Part shown: positions 1 through 12,115 of the stretch, piece after piece | How positions within the stretch are numbered: position 1 is the stretch's first letter | Layout: each line of letters begins with the position of its first letter | Assembly (NCBI GenBank): GCA_037074765.1 | Contig: JBAMDO010000218.1 | Coordinates: forward strand, 27,382 to 91,381 | From: Mansonella perstans | Taxonomy: Eukaryota; Nematoda; Chromadorea; Rhabditida; Onchocercidae | DNA length: 64,000 nucleotides | Direction: 5' to 3' | Program-made: the position numbers and the translations under genes | The notes under the pieces: model-generated | What the model was told of the DNA's origin: nothing | The model's input: the letters and a program-made list of their open reading frames with translations, nothing else | Database searches by the model: none

Positions 1-166
1 ATCCTTACATATTGCAAATCTCAGCTTGATCAATTATCACATCATCGTCACATCATCACTATCACTATTACTCATTCTTTATCATATCATTCTTACATAT
101 TGCAAAGCTCAGCTTGATCAATTATCACATCATTGTCACATCATCATTATCACTATTATATATATT
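1..166. repeat. Tandem duplication, ~90-bp unit, at left edge
   Basis: Two copies of a ~75-bp stretch (about 1-74 and 89-166), both containing CTTACATATTGCAAA, CTCAGCTTGATCAATTATC and short TCA/CATCAT runs, differ at only a few bases. They lie beyond the last visible exon of the minus-strand nitrobindin-type gene, so they probably fall in one of its introns or its 3' flank. No coding signal seen. Confidence 0.75.
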
Positions 167-575
167 TTGTTTTAGTTTGACAAAATTAAAATACATATGT
201 CAGTTATAAATTGTTGAATTTCAATAAATTTATCGAATTAAAATATTGCAAAATTTTATATGAAATGTAATATATGAAACATAAGCTATCAATTATTAAT
301 GAATAAGCAAGAATGTGTATTCAACGAAAGTATATCTTGCAAATTAAAAATTCAAAATCTTTAAAGCAGATGTTAATTAATTACCTTCTAGAATTTTGAT
401 TTTACAAATGTAAATGTTCATTAATTATTTGCCAATTAATTGGGATTATAATTTTATTTCATTGATATTAGAACAAAAAAAAAGGATCAACAAAGCCCAG
501 AAGATGAGGAAAGCTTAAGCTTTGATCTTATCAATGATAAATGATTATCTAGGAAAAAAAACCAAATGAATAATA
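167..575. other. Non-coding AT-rich DNA (probable intron)
   Basis: No exon could be recognised on either strand. It lies downstream of exon 2 of the minus-strand nitrobindin-type gene, whose remaining exons must be here or beyond the left edge. Nothing matching the missing C-terminal half of that family was seen. Confidence 0.4.
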
Positions 576-975
576 ATATGTTCGAAATAATTCGTTTATG
601 GAATTCCGCAAGTTTTTGCGGAATTATATACATAACGAAAAAGATAAGCTATTATTACTGGTAAGTAAAATTTTTATCAAAGAAAAGCTTACCTTTAATT
701 ATTTTAGAAATTAATTTAAAATTTAAATAAAATTTGTTATGCAATGTTTTTTTTTTCAGAACTAACCTAAAATGATAATATGTCCAAAAAAATTCCGTCC
801 ACGGAATTCCGGAAGTTTTTGCGGAATTACATATAACGAAAAAGATAACCTATTATTATTGGTAAAATTTTTATCAAAGATAAGCCTACCTTTAATTATT
901 TTAAAAATTAATTAAAATTTAAATGAAATTTGTTAAAAAATTTGTTATGCAATATTTTTTTTTCAAAACAAACCT
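576..975. repeat. ~200-bp tandem duplication abutting a splice donor
   Basis: The stretch with GGAATTCCGCAAGTTTTTGC near 600 recurs with few changes near 799, followed in both copies by the same series of words (TAACGAAAAAGATAA, TTTTTATCAAAGA, TACCTTTAATTATTTT, TTTGTTATGCAAT, CCTAAAAT). Offset is about 200 bp. The right copy ends at the donor of nitrobindin exon 2 (minus strand). The left copy carries a mutated version of the same exon end, so the exon boundary itself was duplicated. Confidence 0.75.
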
Positions 976-1223
976 AAAATTCAAGAATTGTACATTAACA
1001 GATTTTGCAATTGGTGCTTCAGCAATAATTAATTCTTCACCAAATGTCATTGTCGGTACTGTTGGCCAGAACACCTGAAGAAAAACCGGAATGTGTGTGC
1101 AACAAACAAACAATTGATATTAAACACTGAGATTATGATGAATTGCATTACATATGTATGCGTGTATGTATGTATGTATGTATGTATGTATGTATGTATG
1201 TATGTATGTATGTGTATGTATGT

Positions 1224-1319
<96 letters not shown>

Positions 1320-1591
1320 ATGTATGTGATATAAATGCAAAACATGAATTAACTAGTATTCGCCAAACAAAAACAAAACAATCATGTTGGAAATATTAAA
1401 AAAAAATAAAAAATAAAAGAAAAAGAAAAACTTCAAATGATTGATAAAACCTTTCCGGAAAATTCTGATCGCCATGCACCAATGATCCATTCAAGTTTTT
1501 GATTGTTTAGTGTAAGCTCTGTATGAGTAAAATTTATCAATAAAATAATATTGATGACTAAAAATTGAACGGCAGAGACATTTGTGGACAT
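974..1591 (-). CDS. Secreted nitrobindin/THAP4-type heme-binding domain protein (5' part only)
   Basis: Two exons are seen on the minus strand: 1591-1451 (47 codons) and 1074-974 (33 codons plus 2 bases). The first starts with a signal peptide (residues 1-24, hydrophobic core LVINIILLIN), followed by LEWIIGAWRSEF. Exon 2 continues FWPTVPTMTFGEEL. This matches the N-terminal half of the nitrobindin-like beta-barrel family (THAP4 C-terminal domain, DUF1794), with the typical Trp-rich 'GxWRS' and 'PT...F.y.EE' segments. Family members bind heme b, and a secreted form is inferred here. The junction is phase 0 (AAG to GTG) with donor GTTTTATC and acceptor CTTCAG. The heme-ligand His region and C-terminus are not in the window. 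An upstream in-frame ATG at 1621 would spoil the signal peptide, so 1591 is preferred. Intron 1 carries the TATG/TG microsatellite. Confidence 0.75.
1155..1318. repeat. (TATG)n / (TG)n microsatellite
   Basis: About 60 bp of TATG repeats followed by about 100 bp of TG repeats, inside intron 1 of the nitrobindin-type gene. All long reading frames through it are repeat artefacts. Confidence 0.95.
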
Positions 1592-3411
1592 TTTGCTTCT
1601 TTCCGACACGGGGATCACCAAATTGCTACTACAACTACTGAAAAGAACGACAACATTGATGACATTCAGATCGGCGACACACTATCATTATCCATTTTCC
1701 CCTTCATTTTATCCCTTTTCCCCCCCTTTCCCCCCCTTTTCCCCCCTTTTCCGCCCTTTTCCCCCTCTCTACCACCACCCACCATCACCTTCCCTCCTTT
1801 CCAAATTTCCAAACTTCCAAGCTTTCAAATTTCCCAAACCTTTCCATCCCATCCTCCACTGCGTTCCCTCCTGGTACCCCCCCCCCCCGCCCCCCGTTTT
1901 CCCTCAACAAGTTTTCCCAGTTTTCCCATACACACACACACACACATTGTTGTTGTTGATTCCCTTGATTTCCCTTAGATGGATGGATGGATGGATGAAT
2001 GATACGTACGCCTGCCTTCTCGTATTAACAGCACTCGTTATAACAATCATTTAAAATGATTGAGAGAAAAAAAAATTTGTGGAAGAATGAAATAAATTTC
2101 GAAAAAAAAAAATGAAAATGAAAAGTAAAAGGAACAAATCATTTGAACAAAGACCCGGTTTCTTAATTCTTCTTTTAAAATATTTCATTAAAATTAACAA
2201 AAAAAAAAAAAATTTTTTTTGCTCCAAATAACTGTTTCCTCATAAAATTACTATTTTGCCCAACAACTTTACCCAGCAACTAATTTTTATCTTTACTTGT
2301 TTCATTTAATACAAAATTTGATTTAGATTGCTTTGGTACTTTTATTTGTTTTTTTGATTAATGAAAAGGAAGCACAGTGCTGAAAGTGCTGAAAAATCAA
2401 TGACATATGTGTAATTAATTAATTAATTGATTAGTTATTTCAGTGGAAAAATTTATTGGATTAATAAATTTTAATGTGCTTTCCTTTTTTTTCCCTTTTT
2501 TTTTGTTCATCTTTTGAATATCAACTTTCATTTTCAAATTTATCATATTTTGAAAATAAAAGTTTCGGCCCGCTTTTTTTCAAAAATTTAAGGAATTTAT
2601 AAGCAAATAAATTTTATTGTTTTAATTGTATCATTAAAGTTAGAATAATGTCTTACTGTTACCGTATACAGTATACAGTAAGAATGAATGTATAGAGCTT
2701 GGAAAAAAGAAAAAAATCTTTTTTTTTTAATAATTAATAAATTATGGATAAATGAATTATTTATAAGTTATCAATATAAGCAATGATAATCGATTTTTAA
2801 TATTGGGAAATTTCAATAAAATAATTAACTCGAATAATTAATTAACAATATTTATTATTTATCAATATAAGCAATGACAATCGTTTTCAATATTGGGAAA
2901 TTTCAATAATTAATTCGGAACTATTTGAAGAGATATTGCAAAGTAATGAAACAAACAGTGACGGAATTGAAATACTTAATTATTTGCTAATGAAGAAAGA
3001 AAATAATTGAATAATCTTTTCGAGCTATATTTAGCTACATTTAAAAAATAATTGAACGATACTTCCTCTGTTCATGTTAAATTGAATAAAAGCTTTCTTC
3101 TCGAAACTTCATTCATTTCATTCAGACTTTTTTAAATTTGTCAGACTTTAAATTTGTAATTTGTCTGCGTGAACGATTAAAGTAAAAATTGATATTGAAT
3201 TGAAAAAATGAAAAACAAAGCTCCTGATTTTTATTGAGATTTTACAGGGTAATATCTCAGTCATTGCAAATATCAGCTAATAAAATATGTCGCAGCAAAA
3301 TCGAGCAATCCTTTAACTTCAAATAATCCTTTAAACAATCCTTCAAATAAGTTTTCTTCATTTCTTCTTTTTCCTTCTCTCTGTCCATCCATATTTTTAT
3401 CGTTCACAAAC
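1592..3411. other. Intergenic; pyrimidine-rich tract and a ~92-bp duplication
   Basis: Holds a C/T-rich tract at about 1685-1920 (runs of CCCTTTT and CCCCCC, then CACA and TGGA repeats). This lies just upstream of the nitrobindin-type start and may form part of its promoter. It also holds an imperfect tandem duplication at about 2767-2917 (both copies contain ATCAATATAAGCAATGA and ATTGGGAAATTTCAATAA). No gene was recognised. Confidence 0.5.
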
Positions 3412-3500
3412 CTCCCGAGCTGGACATAAGCATGCCCAGAATTTGAGACACTGATCCCATACGCTTGGACCTTGGACCCTGTGAAATGGAGTGGACGGTA
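3412..3500 (-). CDS. Possible short exon, unknown (Cys-rich in one frame)
   Basis: An 89-bp, unusually GC-rich block in AT-rich DNA. On the minus strand it is bounded by a pyrimidine-rich acceptor (TCTCCCAACATTAG) and a GTTTGT donor. All three minus frames are open. The frame reading ...VWDQCLKFWACLCPARE has three cysteines and two tryptophans and could be part of a small secreted peptide precursor. I could not find convincing neighbouring exons, so product and frame are unresolved. Confidence 0.25.
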
Positions 3501-4426
3501 CTAATGTTGGGAGACAGAGAGACAAGGCAATCATTTCATGAGTTAATTGAGGTTTGCCAAATCTGATAAAGAATTGATCTCATGCAATTTCTTGTAATGA
3601 TGCAATTATAAGCAAATTAAGAGCTGCACTAATTAATAGAAATTAACCTCGCCGAAATTTCTTATACGATCCCCGGAAACATAACTGCACACTATATACA
3701 CCAATGTGATTGAGAATATTTTTTCTCAAAGTTACCAAAAAATGGTAGCTGATAACTGGTACCAAAATGATAGTAGCAAATCACACTCCTCATTTCTTGG
3801 TACCACATCATTCTTTTTTTTTTTAAATATCGTTAAATCCACTGAAAAGTTTAATTGAGCAAATTCGTACTTCTATCCACTATGTATGAAGAGTTTATTC
3901 AGTTTATCATAGATCCAGAAATTTCAAATCTTTGATTTTATTAGGCATATGCCAGTAAACGCAGTTAATTTTGGTTTCTAAAATTCTGAAATCTATTTTC
4001 CGGAGCAAAATGACTCAAGAGCCTTGCCAATCAGATTATCAATTAGATTTCCGGAGTACAATGACTCAAGAACCTTATCAATTAAATCTTTGTTTTATTA
4101 GGCATATGCTAGCAAACATAGCTAATTTTGGTTTCTGAAGTTTTAGGAGCAAAATTTACTTATATTCTTCTTTTCTTTTTTTTAACTAGGCTGATATTGT
4201 GAGATCTGTACACACTAATAATACACAGTAGCGCTCTTGTACTCTTTAAAACTACAAAGTTCAACTTTAATTTGAACAAAAGTATATCATTTTTTGTAAT
4301 GATTCTGTAATCATCATAAAATCCTCATAGGCGACAATCTAGTAAAGTAAAAATTATAGCAATAACCCGAATAACGTGAGTATATCATCCTGAAGGAAAT
4401 ACAAAAGTTGTTTGGGCAGATGCCAC

Positions 4427-4471
<45 letters not shown>

Positions 4472-4916
4472 AAAAAAAAATTGAATCGGTTAGTTTTAAA
4501 TGCTTTTGAAGCTTGCATTAAAAAAAAATTCACACTTCCAAAAGAGAAATTATGAAATTAGCAAACTCTAAGTAAGTAAGTATACCTTAAATTATATCAA
4601 TTCGTCACAGGATCGCAATATTACCACATAAAATTACCAAAAATTATACAAAATTTCTACATACTTGAACGTTTTTTATACTTGAGATCGCAACTAAAAG
4701 TAATTATCACTTAATTAGGTTATTTGTACCTTTTTCTTCCAAGCTAAAAATGTAAACATTTCCTCAAAGCCAACTAAAATTGCGATCCCGTGTAGCCACG
4801 ATATCTATCAGCAAAGTATGCTCCATTCAGTAATGGAAGGAGCTAGGAATTTGAACATATATTTTTTTAAAATAATGTCAAATAAGTTAAACCAGTCTAA
4901 TAAATTACTCGCTCAG
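3501..4916. other. Intergenic with nested duplication and poly-A tract
   Basis: No gene seen. A duplicated segment (about 3929-3988 and 4085-4144) shares TTAGGCATATGC and TAATTTTGGTTTCT. Between them lies a second short duplication around TTTCCGGAG...AATGACTCAAGA (near 4000 and 4050). A near-pure poly-A tract of about 50 bp lies at 4431-4480. Confidence 0.6.
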
Positions 4917-7900
4917 TCAACATAACTGAGGAGAATAAGTCGTATCTCCACTTTTCCACATATTATCTTCTTGTGCAACTGTTGCTCGACACATTGGACA
5001 GGTATGCTCATTATCCAACCAGGTGCCGATACATTCTTCACAGAAAATATGTCCACAAGAAAGCTACAAGTAAAATATTGAGACCTTTTAATATCGATAG
5101 TAGACTAGCGAACAGTTGCGTGCTAGTAGAAGAAACACTTCAGTCCATCTCTTTTGCTCCTAGACTGATAAAACCGTTAAAATGTCACTTGTCAAATAAA
5201 GCCGTGCAGTCGAGGATGCGAATAATACATTAAATTTACCAATTAATCAGATGCAATCCAACTAATACCGTCTTACCACACGGTGGTTTGAGTAAGGTGT
5301 GAGAAAATGAGCTAGCCTTAACAAAGCAGAAGCTTAGGCCAAATAAATTCATACCATGATTTAAATATCCAAATTGACAATTTGCTAAAAGTACTTTTTG
5401 CTGTTTACATGAAAATAAACCAGAAGTAGGATAAGATTAAACGGAATAACTAAACTGACTTGGTTTCTCTAGATTCAAATTGAAACACTAATCAAAAATA
5501 AAGCGGAAAAAAAAAGAACAAACCCTAATGGGATTGCAGAAATCGTTGAAGCAAATTGTACACTGAACCGAATCCTCATCATCCATCGAAACTTTTGAAC
5601 CAACAGACGTAAGGCGAAAAATACGACGCGTACTTTCAAACCAACGTTTGCCAATTACTTGTATTAGACATGCCTAAAAGGAATTAACATGGTAGATCCG
5701 AATGGGTACGTTTTCATTTAAAAATTCTTTTTTTCTTTTCAAATAATTTGCAAACAAACCTTATAAATTACATATAGAACGGCGAAGAAATGATCACTGA
5801 AATATGTTAATGGAGTAGAAAATAGCGAGTAACTCAAGTAACGAGTCCATTGGGGTATCGGCAAAATGTAACGATAGAACTGGCTGGTATATTCGATCCA
5901 TTGAAAAAGTCGACGTAAACGCCTGTTTCCAATGAATTTCGTGGGCAAGACGGTGAGCTAAACGAGTCAAAATAGAATATAAGTTGGTAACTTCCAATCA
6001 AAAGTACATATCAGTGTTAAAAAAGAATCAAATAAATAAGGAAAGCTGTACAGAACGCCGAAAATCGTCCGGAATACAAACCCTTTCTAGTCCTAGCACC
6101 TAAAAAAAAAAAAAGTCACCTAACAAAGCTAACAAATCATTTTGCTGCTTGCAATATTTCTACAATCAAATTTTTATTTGCAATTACTGTCGTCATCAAT
6201 GAACGACAATCCTTGTTATCACAAGAAAAATGCTAACATCGCTAAATTACTCCAAAGCTGTTATTTATTACCTTATCATCTTATCGCGTTGAAAGAAATA
6301 AACGGTAAAATTAGTAGCATACCCCGGCTTTCAGTGAAACGGTGACGATTTTAACAGCAAAATCAACGACCAGTACAACATGTAACGTGGCAAAAAAAGT
6401 AACTGGATTCGTAAGACGAGACATAAAAGCCATTGGTATATAAATTGAATCCAGTCCTAAACAGAAAACGCTGTGCATACCTAAAATGAAATGAAAACCG
6501 CCCTCAAAGAATCTTATAATGTAATCAAATAGTACTGTAATCAAATTGATCTACAAACCATAAAAAAGCGACTGCAAATTGAAAAAGAAAACTGATGATG
6601 TGAATGACTGCAAAAGATGAAAATAGCGTTTCTCCCTGAAAGTTTATAAAGTTAATGAAATTCAAACTAGCATTGTAAATTTAATTCAAATTTCTTGATT
6701 GCTATCAAGGTCAAGTCATTGAAAACTTTATTCTTGAATCACAATTCGCCCATTAAAAAGATTTAATTAAAAAAAAAAAGCTAAAAGAAGTTACTGAAGA
6801 AAGATTACCTTCGAGAAGCCAGAAAAGTACTGTTCGCAATATGAAAAAAGAAAAATGCTGCCAAAAGGCTTAGTAATGAAAAGAATCCATCAAAAATAGC
6901 TTTGAAAAATATAATGACGAAGAAAGGTAAAACATTGAGCAGGAGAACCCAAAACTGAAAAATCTAACATGGTTTCGCAAAAAATGCATAACTTTCAAAT
7001 CAAATGGAAAAAAAGTGCAAAAAATTTCATTACTTTCAAGTTTTCAGTTCAGTGGAAATTGGAGTAATTTTGACTCCACTAGTTTTTGTTCAATCGGAAG
7101 TCAACCACTGCTTAACAAAGAGTCACACTCTCAAGGACGTCACATTAGCATTTAGAATTTAGATAGTACGGGATTCAAACTTACCCTTTGCAGTTCAGCG
7201 TTCTGAACAAGTGCTCTTAGACGGTTAAATTCTCTCTGAAGATTCGTACTAGTAGCACTATCATTCATGGAAGAATATTCTTCACCATTTTCCATTGCCT
7301 CAACTATAATTGAAGCAATATTTTAGGTTAACATTATTGAATATTTAATACTGAAAGTATTTCTGTAGCCCTTTCCGAAAAGTTTTTTCTTTTTTTTTTT
7401 TAAACAGAAATAGTAGAAAAAATAAAGCAATTCACAAACTTGTCGATCTGCCAAGCTGATTACTGTTAACACTTGGAGTAATCCTATGCCTAGCACCAGA
7501 ACCTGAAGAAGCACTGGATGCACTATCTTCATCTACAACAATCACTGTATCCGTACGATTTCTGTTCCCTGAATATAGAAAACTCGAAGCGAAAAAAAAA
7601 AAAAAAAAAAAAAAAGAAAAACAAAACTTATGTAAAGCATGAAATCGAAATTAAATATAACAATGATTTTGCGAATAAAATTAAAGAATTTTACGATGTG
7701 ATTGTGAGAAAACTTAATTTGTTGTGCCGCAGTTCTTGCTTTTTAGTCCTATTGCTAAAGTAGTATTTTTTTAAGCGTCCATCGTAAAATAAAAAGATGA
7801 ACAGAAGAATTTAAGATTACGCTAAGGCGTATCTGGAACTTTTCCAATCGCTAACTATAGTACGGATATGCCCGAAAAGAGTGGTACCTGCTTCAATTGA

Positions 7901-8291
7901 TGGTATATTAGAAGTAGGTGCAGCCTGTGCCAAAATATTCAATGCCGTCCTGAAATCCTCCACAAGCTCATTCCGCATTTCTTGAGACCCGGCGTTCTGT
8001 AATGTGAAATGAAGCACGTAAAAAAAAAAAAAAAAATAAAAAGCTGATGGAAGAATCAACGAGCCACTTCATTTGATTTATCGTAACACTATTACGCTTA
8101 ATAATAATATTAGTACTAGATAGGAAAAATGCGCGACATGTAGTCGCACCATTAATATTTGTAATTCTGGGTAACAAAATGAGAAGGCGAAAAAAAATCT
8201 GAACCTGAACAACTGTCAAGAAACTGTCCCTTAAGCTTGCACCATGCCATATCGTTGTTGTTTGGGGTTGTATGCCTCTTTCTTCACCCAT
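4917..8291 (-). CDS. RNFT1/RNFT2-type multi-pass membrane RING E3 ubiquitin ligase
   Basis: Ten exons on the minus strand: 8291-8205, 7996-7821, 7561-7440, 7303-7185, 6954-6809, 6635-6559, 6480-6323, 5957-5760, 5673-5524, 5063-4917. All join in phase to give 459 aa, close to vertebrate RNFT1/2 (about 435-445 aa). Residues 1-165 are polar and Ser-rich. Hydrophobic segments follow from about 168 (WVLLLNVLPFFVIIFF) through about 360, including the family-typical YILPIPQWTRYL. The C-terminal C3HC4 RING has C399, C402, C414, H416, C419, C422, C433 and C436, ending about 16 residues before the stop. The known family role is an ER-membrane RING E3 in ubiquitin-dependent quality control. The start is uncertain: ATG at 8291 is the first in-frame Met after a possible acceptor, and more 5' sequence could exist. 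The acceptor of exon 3 (7561) was chosen by phase; a nearby CAG seven bases upstream breaks the frame. Confidence 0.88.
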
Positions 8292-9095
8292 TTCATAAGA
8301 AGTGAACACCTATGCCTGATACCAGAAGAAATGATCCAAAATTTTTTCAAAATTCATATCAAATCGCCCACAAAGTAGCCAATATAATTAACCAGTTAAC
8401 CTATCACTGCAAAAAAAAAAAAAAGAAAAAGGAAAACCGTATGGTTATAACCGCATTCTTGTATATAAATTAAAAAATGAATATGCAAATCAGCTCTTAT
8501 TTAAAGAATTACAAATGATAGCTTCAAATGATATTGTCAATTATCTCACTGCGAGAATACCGAAAACTTTTTAAACAAAGACAATTTAATTTGAAATGCA
8601 TTGGGAGAAATAAAACAACAAAATTTTTTTTTGCGTATTTCTTTCGAAAGGGTCACTATGATTAAAATAAAACTGTATGCAGGGTGAGAAAGCACAGGCA
8701 GAACTTTCAAGCACAAGATTTTTGCGGATAATTAATTCAATGAAATGAAAGAGAAGACTCGTAAAAAAAAAAAAAAAAGTGTCAGAAGGAAAACCAGTAT
8801 AACAAGTTCAAGAAATTACGGACGATTCAAAACATATGTTTTAATCAATGTACAAAAGATAAAATAAGAAACTACTGCAAGTCTTTCAAGTCTTTTCCTT
8901 CCAATCCTTCCACTCCTCTCTTTCCTTTCACGCGCTGCTGAATTCTCTCAAATACCACAGCTCAAAAATAAAATTTCTTGATTCAGGAGGTATTTAGCAC
9001 AATTCTTCAACCTGTATATGCCCATCAATCATTGTAATTCACAAAATGACTTGGATTGCAATTTAATATTTTCGGCATTTACTCCCAAAATACTA

Positions 9096-9127
<32 letters not shown>

Positions 9128-10191
9128 AGTGGATTTCCCAAAAAAAAAAAAAGACAAAATTGCCTACCGAATTAAAATTCCCAAATTCCAAATAATTACT
9201 GAAAATGGAGCAAATTTTTCTTGTAAGATCACTATCTCAAAAAAAAATATTTCACAGATTTGTTTTTCACAAAATAATCATTGGTATTGAACAATTGAAA
9301 GTTTCTAAAAAAAAGAAAGGGAAAAAAGTTACGCAATTTTACAAACTAAGTAATCATCATCTCATCAAGTATAAAATTTTAGCAACTGATTTCAAAATGA
9401 AAAAAAAAAAAAGAATGTAGCAAAAGGAATGCATCAATTCATTTTAGCGGAGTGCAATTTGGGCAATAAAAGGAAAAAATGAAGGCAATAAATGAACAAA
9501 GGTAACAATCAGGGTGACAAGAGAACATTGGAACTTCACTGCTAATTACAATTAAGTAATTTGAGGCGGTAATAACTGCAAGAAAAAAACAAAAGAAAAA
9601 ACTGACAAAATGTACCTAGTACTAATTACAATATTTAAATGAACTGACAAATGTACCTAGTACTAATTACGAATATTTAAATGGACCAGTTCAGTAGAAT
9701 AGAAAAATGAAAGAGAGATACAGAAACAAATTAAAAATGAAAAATCTATGATGATATGTGGGGAGATTATTAATCGAAGTATTTAATAAAAACTTACAAA
9801 TAAAAAAAAGTTCTTTTCAAATCACATCGTGTTGCAATAAAAATCATCAATATCGCCCTAAAACATAAATTTAAAAAAATACATTATTAGATTTACGAAT
9901 AACTTTTGTTGGCATGAGCAAAAATGATTTTAATGAAGTGAAACAGAAGCAAGAAAATAACGTTAACATAAGTAACAAAGCTATTTTGCACTTGTTTTCT
10001 TGACTAATTGCCAAGCACTGCAGGCACAACGAAAGACTACAAAGTGAAGAAAAAAAAGGACAAATGCATTACTTCAGCTAAAATTATTAATCATTCACCA
10101 GAAAAAGTTTTAATAAATTGTAAAAAAAAGAAAGAAGGAAAAAACTGACTGAGATATGTACTAAAAATTGATTAGAAATCACTTAGTATTT
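8292..10191. other. Intergenic, A-rich
   Basis: Lies between the tetraspanin stop and the RNFT-like start, both minus strand. Contains several poly-A runs (8761-8778, 9097-9126, 9140-9151) and a short tandem duplication near 9600-9680 (AATGTACCTAGTACTAATTAC twice). No exon seen; the apparent small frames here are poly-Lys artefacts. Confidence 0.6.
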
Positions 10192-12107
10192 TTAATACGT
10201 GAAATACAGCTGAGAATGATGGTGATCAGGTACAGGACAATCATCACTTTGTAACGAATTCAAATCCACATTCTGATCAGATTCATGCCAGTAATACTTT
10301 TTTCCATAATGATTCCTTCTAAGATGCTCCATCTTGTCTAACGAATCTATCGTTGAACTTCTTAATCTCATCATAAGGATCAGTGCAGATCCAACTGCGA
10401 TAAGCTACAAATAAACTTCTTTTAAGAAGGACAAATTATGGCACTTTTGTACTATTGAAATAGCATTCATTAATTTTGAAAATGAATCTTTAAAATAGGT
10501 AGGGAATGTTATCTGATAATAATATGATGGAATGTTCACGACATTGTAATAAACCTCGGCAATAACGGTGATGGCAAAGATAACGAACGCAACTGAAAAA
10601 CCAATGCGCAATGCAACCATTATTCGATAATGACAACCATCACACCTGATGTCACACGATCGTGGAATATCTTGATGCAAAAACCGGAAATCACTACAGC
10701 CTTCGTTACCTTAACACTTTTTTTTTGACATTAACTTCCAACTAATGTTAAAATAATGCTGGATCGCACAATTACAAATATGCACAATTCTTTCTACAAT
10801 TCACATCAAATTATACACAATTCAGCAGGCTCCAAGTAACACCCAACATATTGAGATCTAACAGCTGATAAAAGCAAACATCCTACATATGAAAACGGAA
10901 TTTTCAATTAACTTGAACGCAATACTGAAAAGTAATACTCAACAAATTCATCAATATATCAAGTTTTGAAAAACTCGGAAAACATCGCCAAAAATTCAAA
11001 GGAATGGAAATAAAAGTATACCACAGCATCGAAATGCTTGTTGTAATTGATCTAGACTTTCCTGAACAATTCCTGCCCCCTGATAATAGTGCTGCACCAT
11101 ATATATTAACGCATCTGATAATTCAATATCAATCTGCAAAATTCTTATTACATTTAGAAGTTAAAAATTTTTAATGAAAAGCTGGAAGAAGTCCAAAACC
11201 TACACCATACTTCTTGAAGATAATATAAGTTTTTGCGGAAATAGTGCAAAGCATAAGGATGCATACTGCTACTGCATATATTAAAAGAAGAACTGTAGAA
11301 TCGGTAGATGCACCGCAGAAACCAATAATACCAACAACCACCATGCACATTCCAATGACAATCAAAATGTACGAGAAAACATACAGAGTGGGAGCCTATA
11401 AATTTATCCTGAACTTCCGTAATTTTAATTATCCAATACTTATTTTCCTTCTGACACTTGTAACATAAGCAGTAAGAAATTAAGAATAAAAAAGAAATTC
11501 GACATCTTGGAGAAAACCATTCGACGCACTTTTAGTATTGAAAAAAAACGAAATGAAAATTTTCAATGAGTATACAGCAACGCAGTTTATATCTTTGTGA
11601 AAGCATCAAAAATTGTTTCAAATACTTTTCGATAATTGCTATTTGGGACAGATTTTTCCTTCAACAAATTACCTGCCAAAATGCTTCCGCTACAACATTC
11701 CTGTACCGCTGCGAGAGGAAATCTCGAAATTGTGAACCCGTACGAAGCCATGCTCCCATAGCTAGCGATGCCGTACCAGTAATCTGAAAACAACACCTTT
11801 CTATTAGTTATTCGAATAATAACAACCAAAAAAACCCTGAAAATCTCACTGGCTAACATTATCAAAAAATTACCAGCGCAATATACGAAATAATTAAATG
11901 AAAATTAGCTACAAAAAATTTACCATAATTATAATATTACAAGTATATATTACATAGCGCAATGATGATTTAGCAAATAGTCTTGCCTTTTTCACATTCC
12001 TGAAAAAAAGCACAAATGACGTTAAAACGAAACTATAGTACTTACGTACTGTGGAATAATTGAACCACAATTCCAAACTCTCTGCATTTTTCCAAGAAAT
12101 AAATCAT
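10192..12107 (-). CDS. Tetraspanin
   Basis: Seven minus-strand exons (12107-12046, 11999-11924, 11783-11673, 11395-11204, 11133-11022, 10709-10555, 10404-10192) splice in phase to 306 aa. There are four membrane segments, at about 36-57, 90-112, 116-136 and 216-247. TM2 carries the typical GxxGFCGA (105-112). The large extracellular loop has the defining CCG motif (183-185) plus C189, C203 (in PRSC), C207 and C210, six cysteines in all. TM4 contains a buried Glu (E236), common in the family. The C-terminal tail of about 55 residues is polar and His/Asp-rich. Tetraspanins organise membrane protein assemblies at the cell surface. ATG 12107 is chosen because a TTTTAG acceptor precedes it by two bases and because its frame continues into exon 2; another frame open there does not. 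The exon 4 donor was taken as GTAGGT (phase 0). Orthology to a named tetraspanin is not assigned. Confidence 0.9.
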
Positions 12108-12109
12108 TT

Positions 12110-12115
12110 CTAAAA
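12110..12115 (-). promoter_or_regulatory. Probable trans-splice or 5'-UTR acceptor of the tetraspanin gene
   Basis: TTTTAG on the minus strand ends two bases before the start codon. It could be a spliced-leader acceptor. It could also be the 3' end of a 5'-UTR intron, since a good CAG/GTATTT donor lies about 60 bp upstream (near 12168). Confidence 0.5.

Noticed and set aside
1565..2054. Two plus-strand frames of 137 and 156 codons rich in Pro, Phe and Ser
   Set aside because: They translate a C/T-rich tract and overlap the start of the minus-strand nitrobindin-type gene, which has family support.
6050..6100. Possible tiny exon between RNFT-like exons 7 and 8
   Set aside because: Exons at 6480-6323 and 5957-5760 already join in phase and match the family; the extra piece is not needed.
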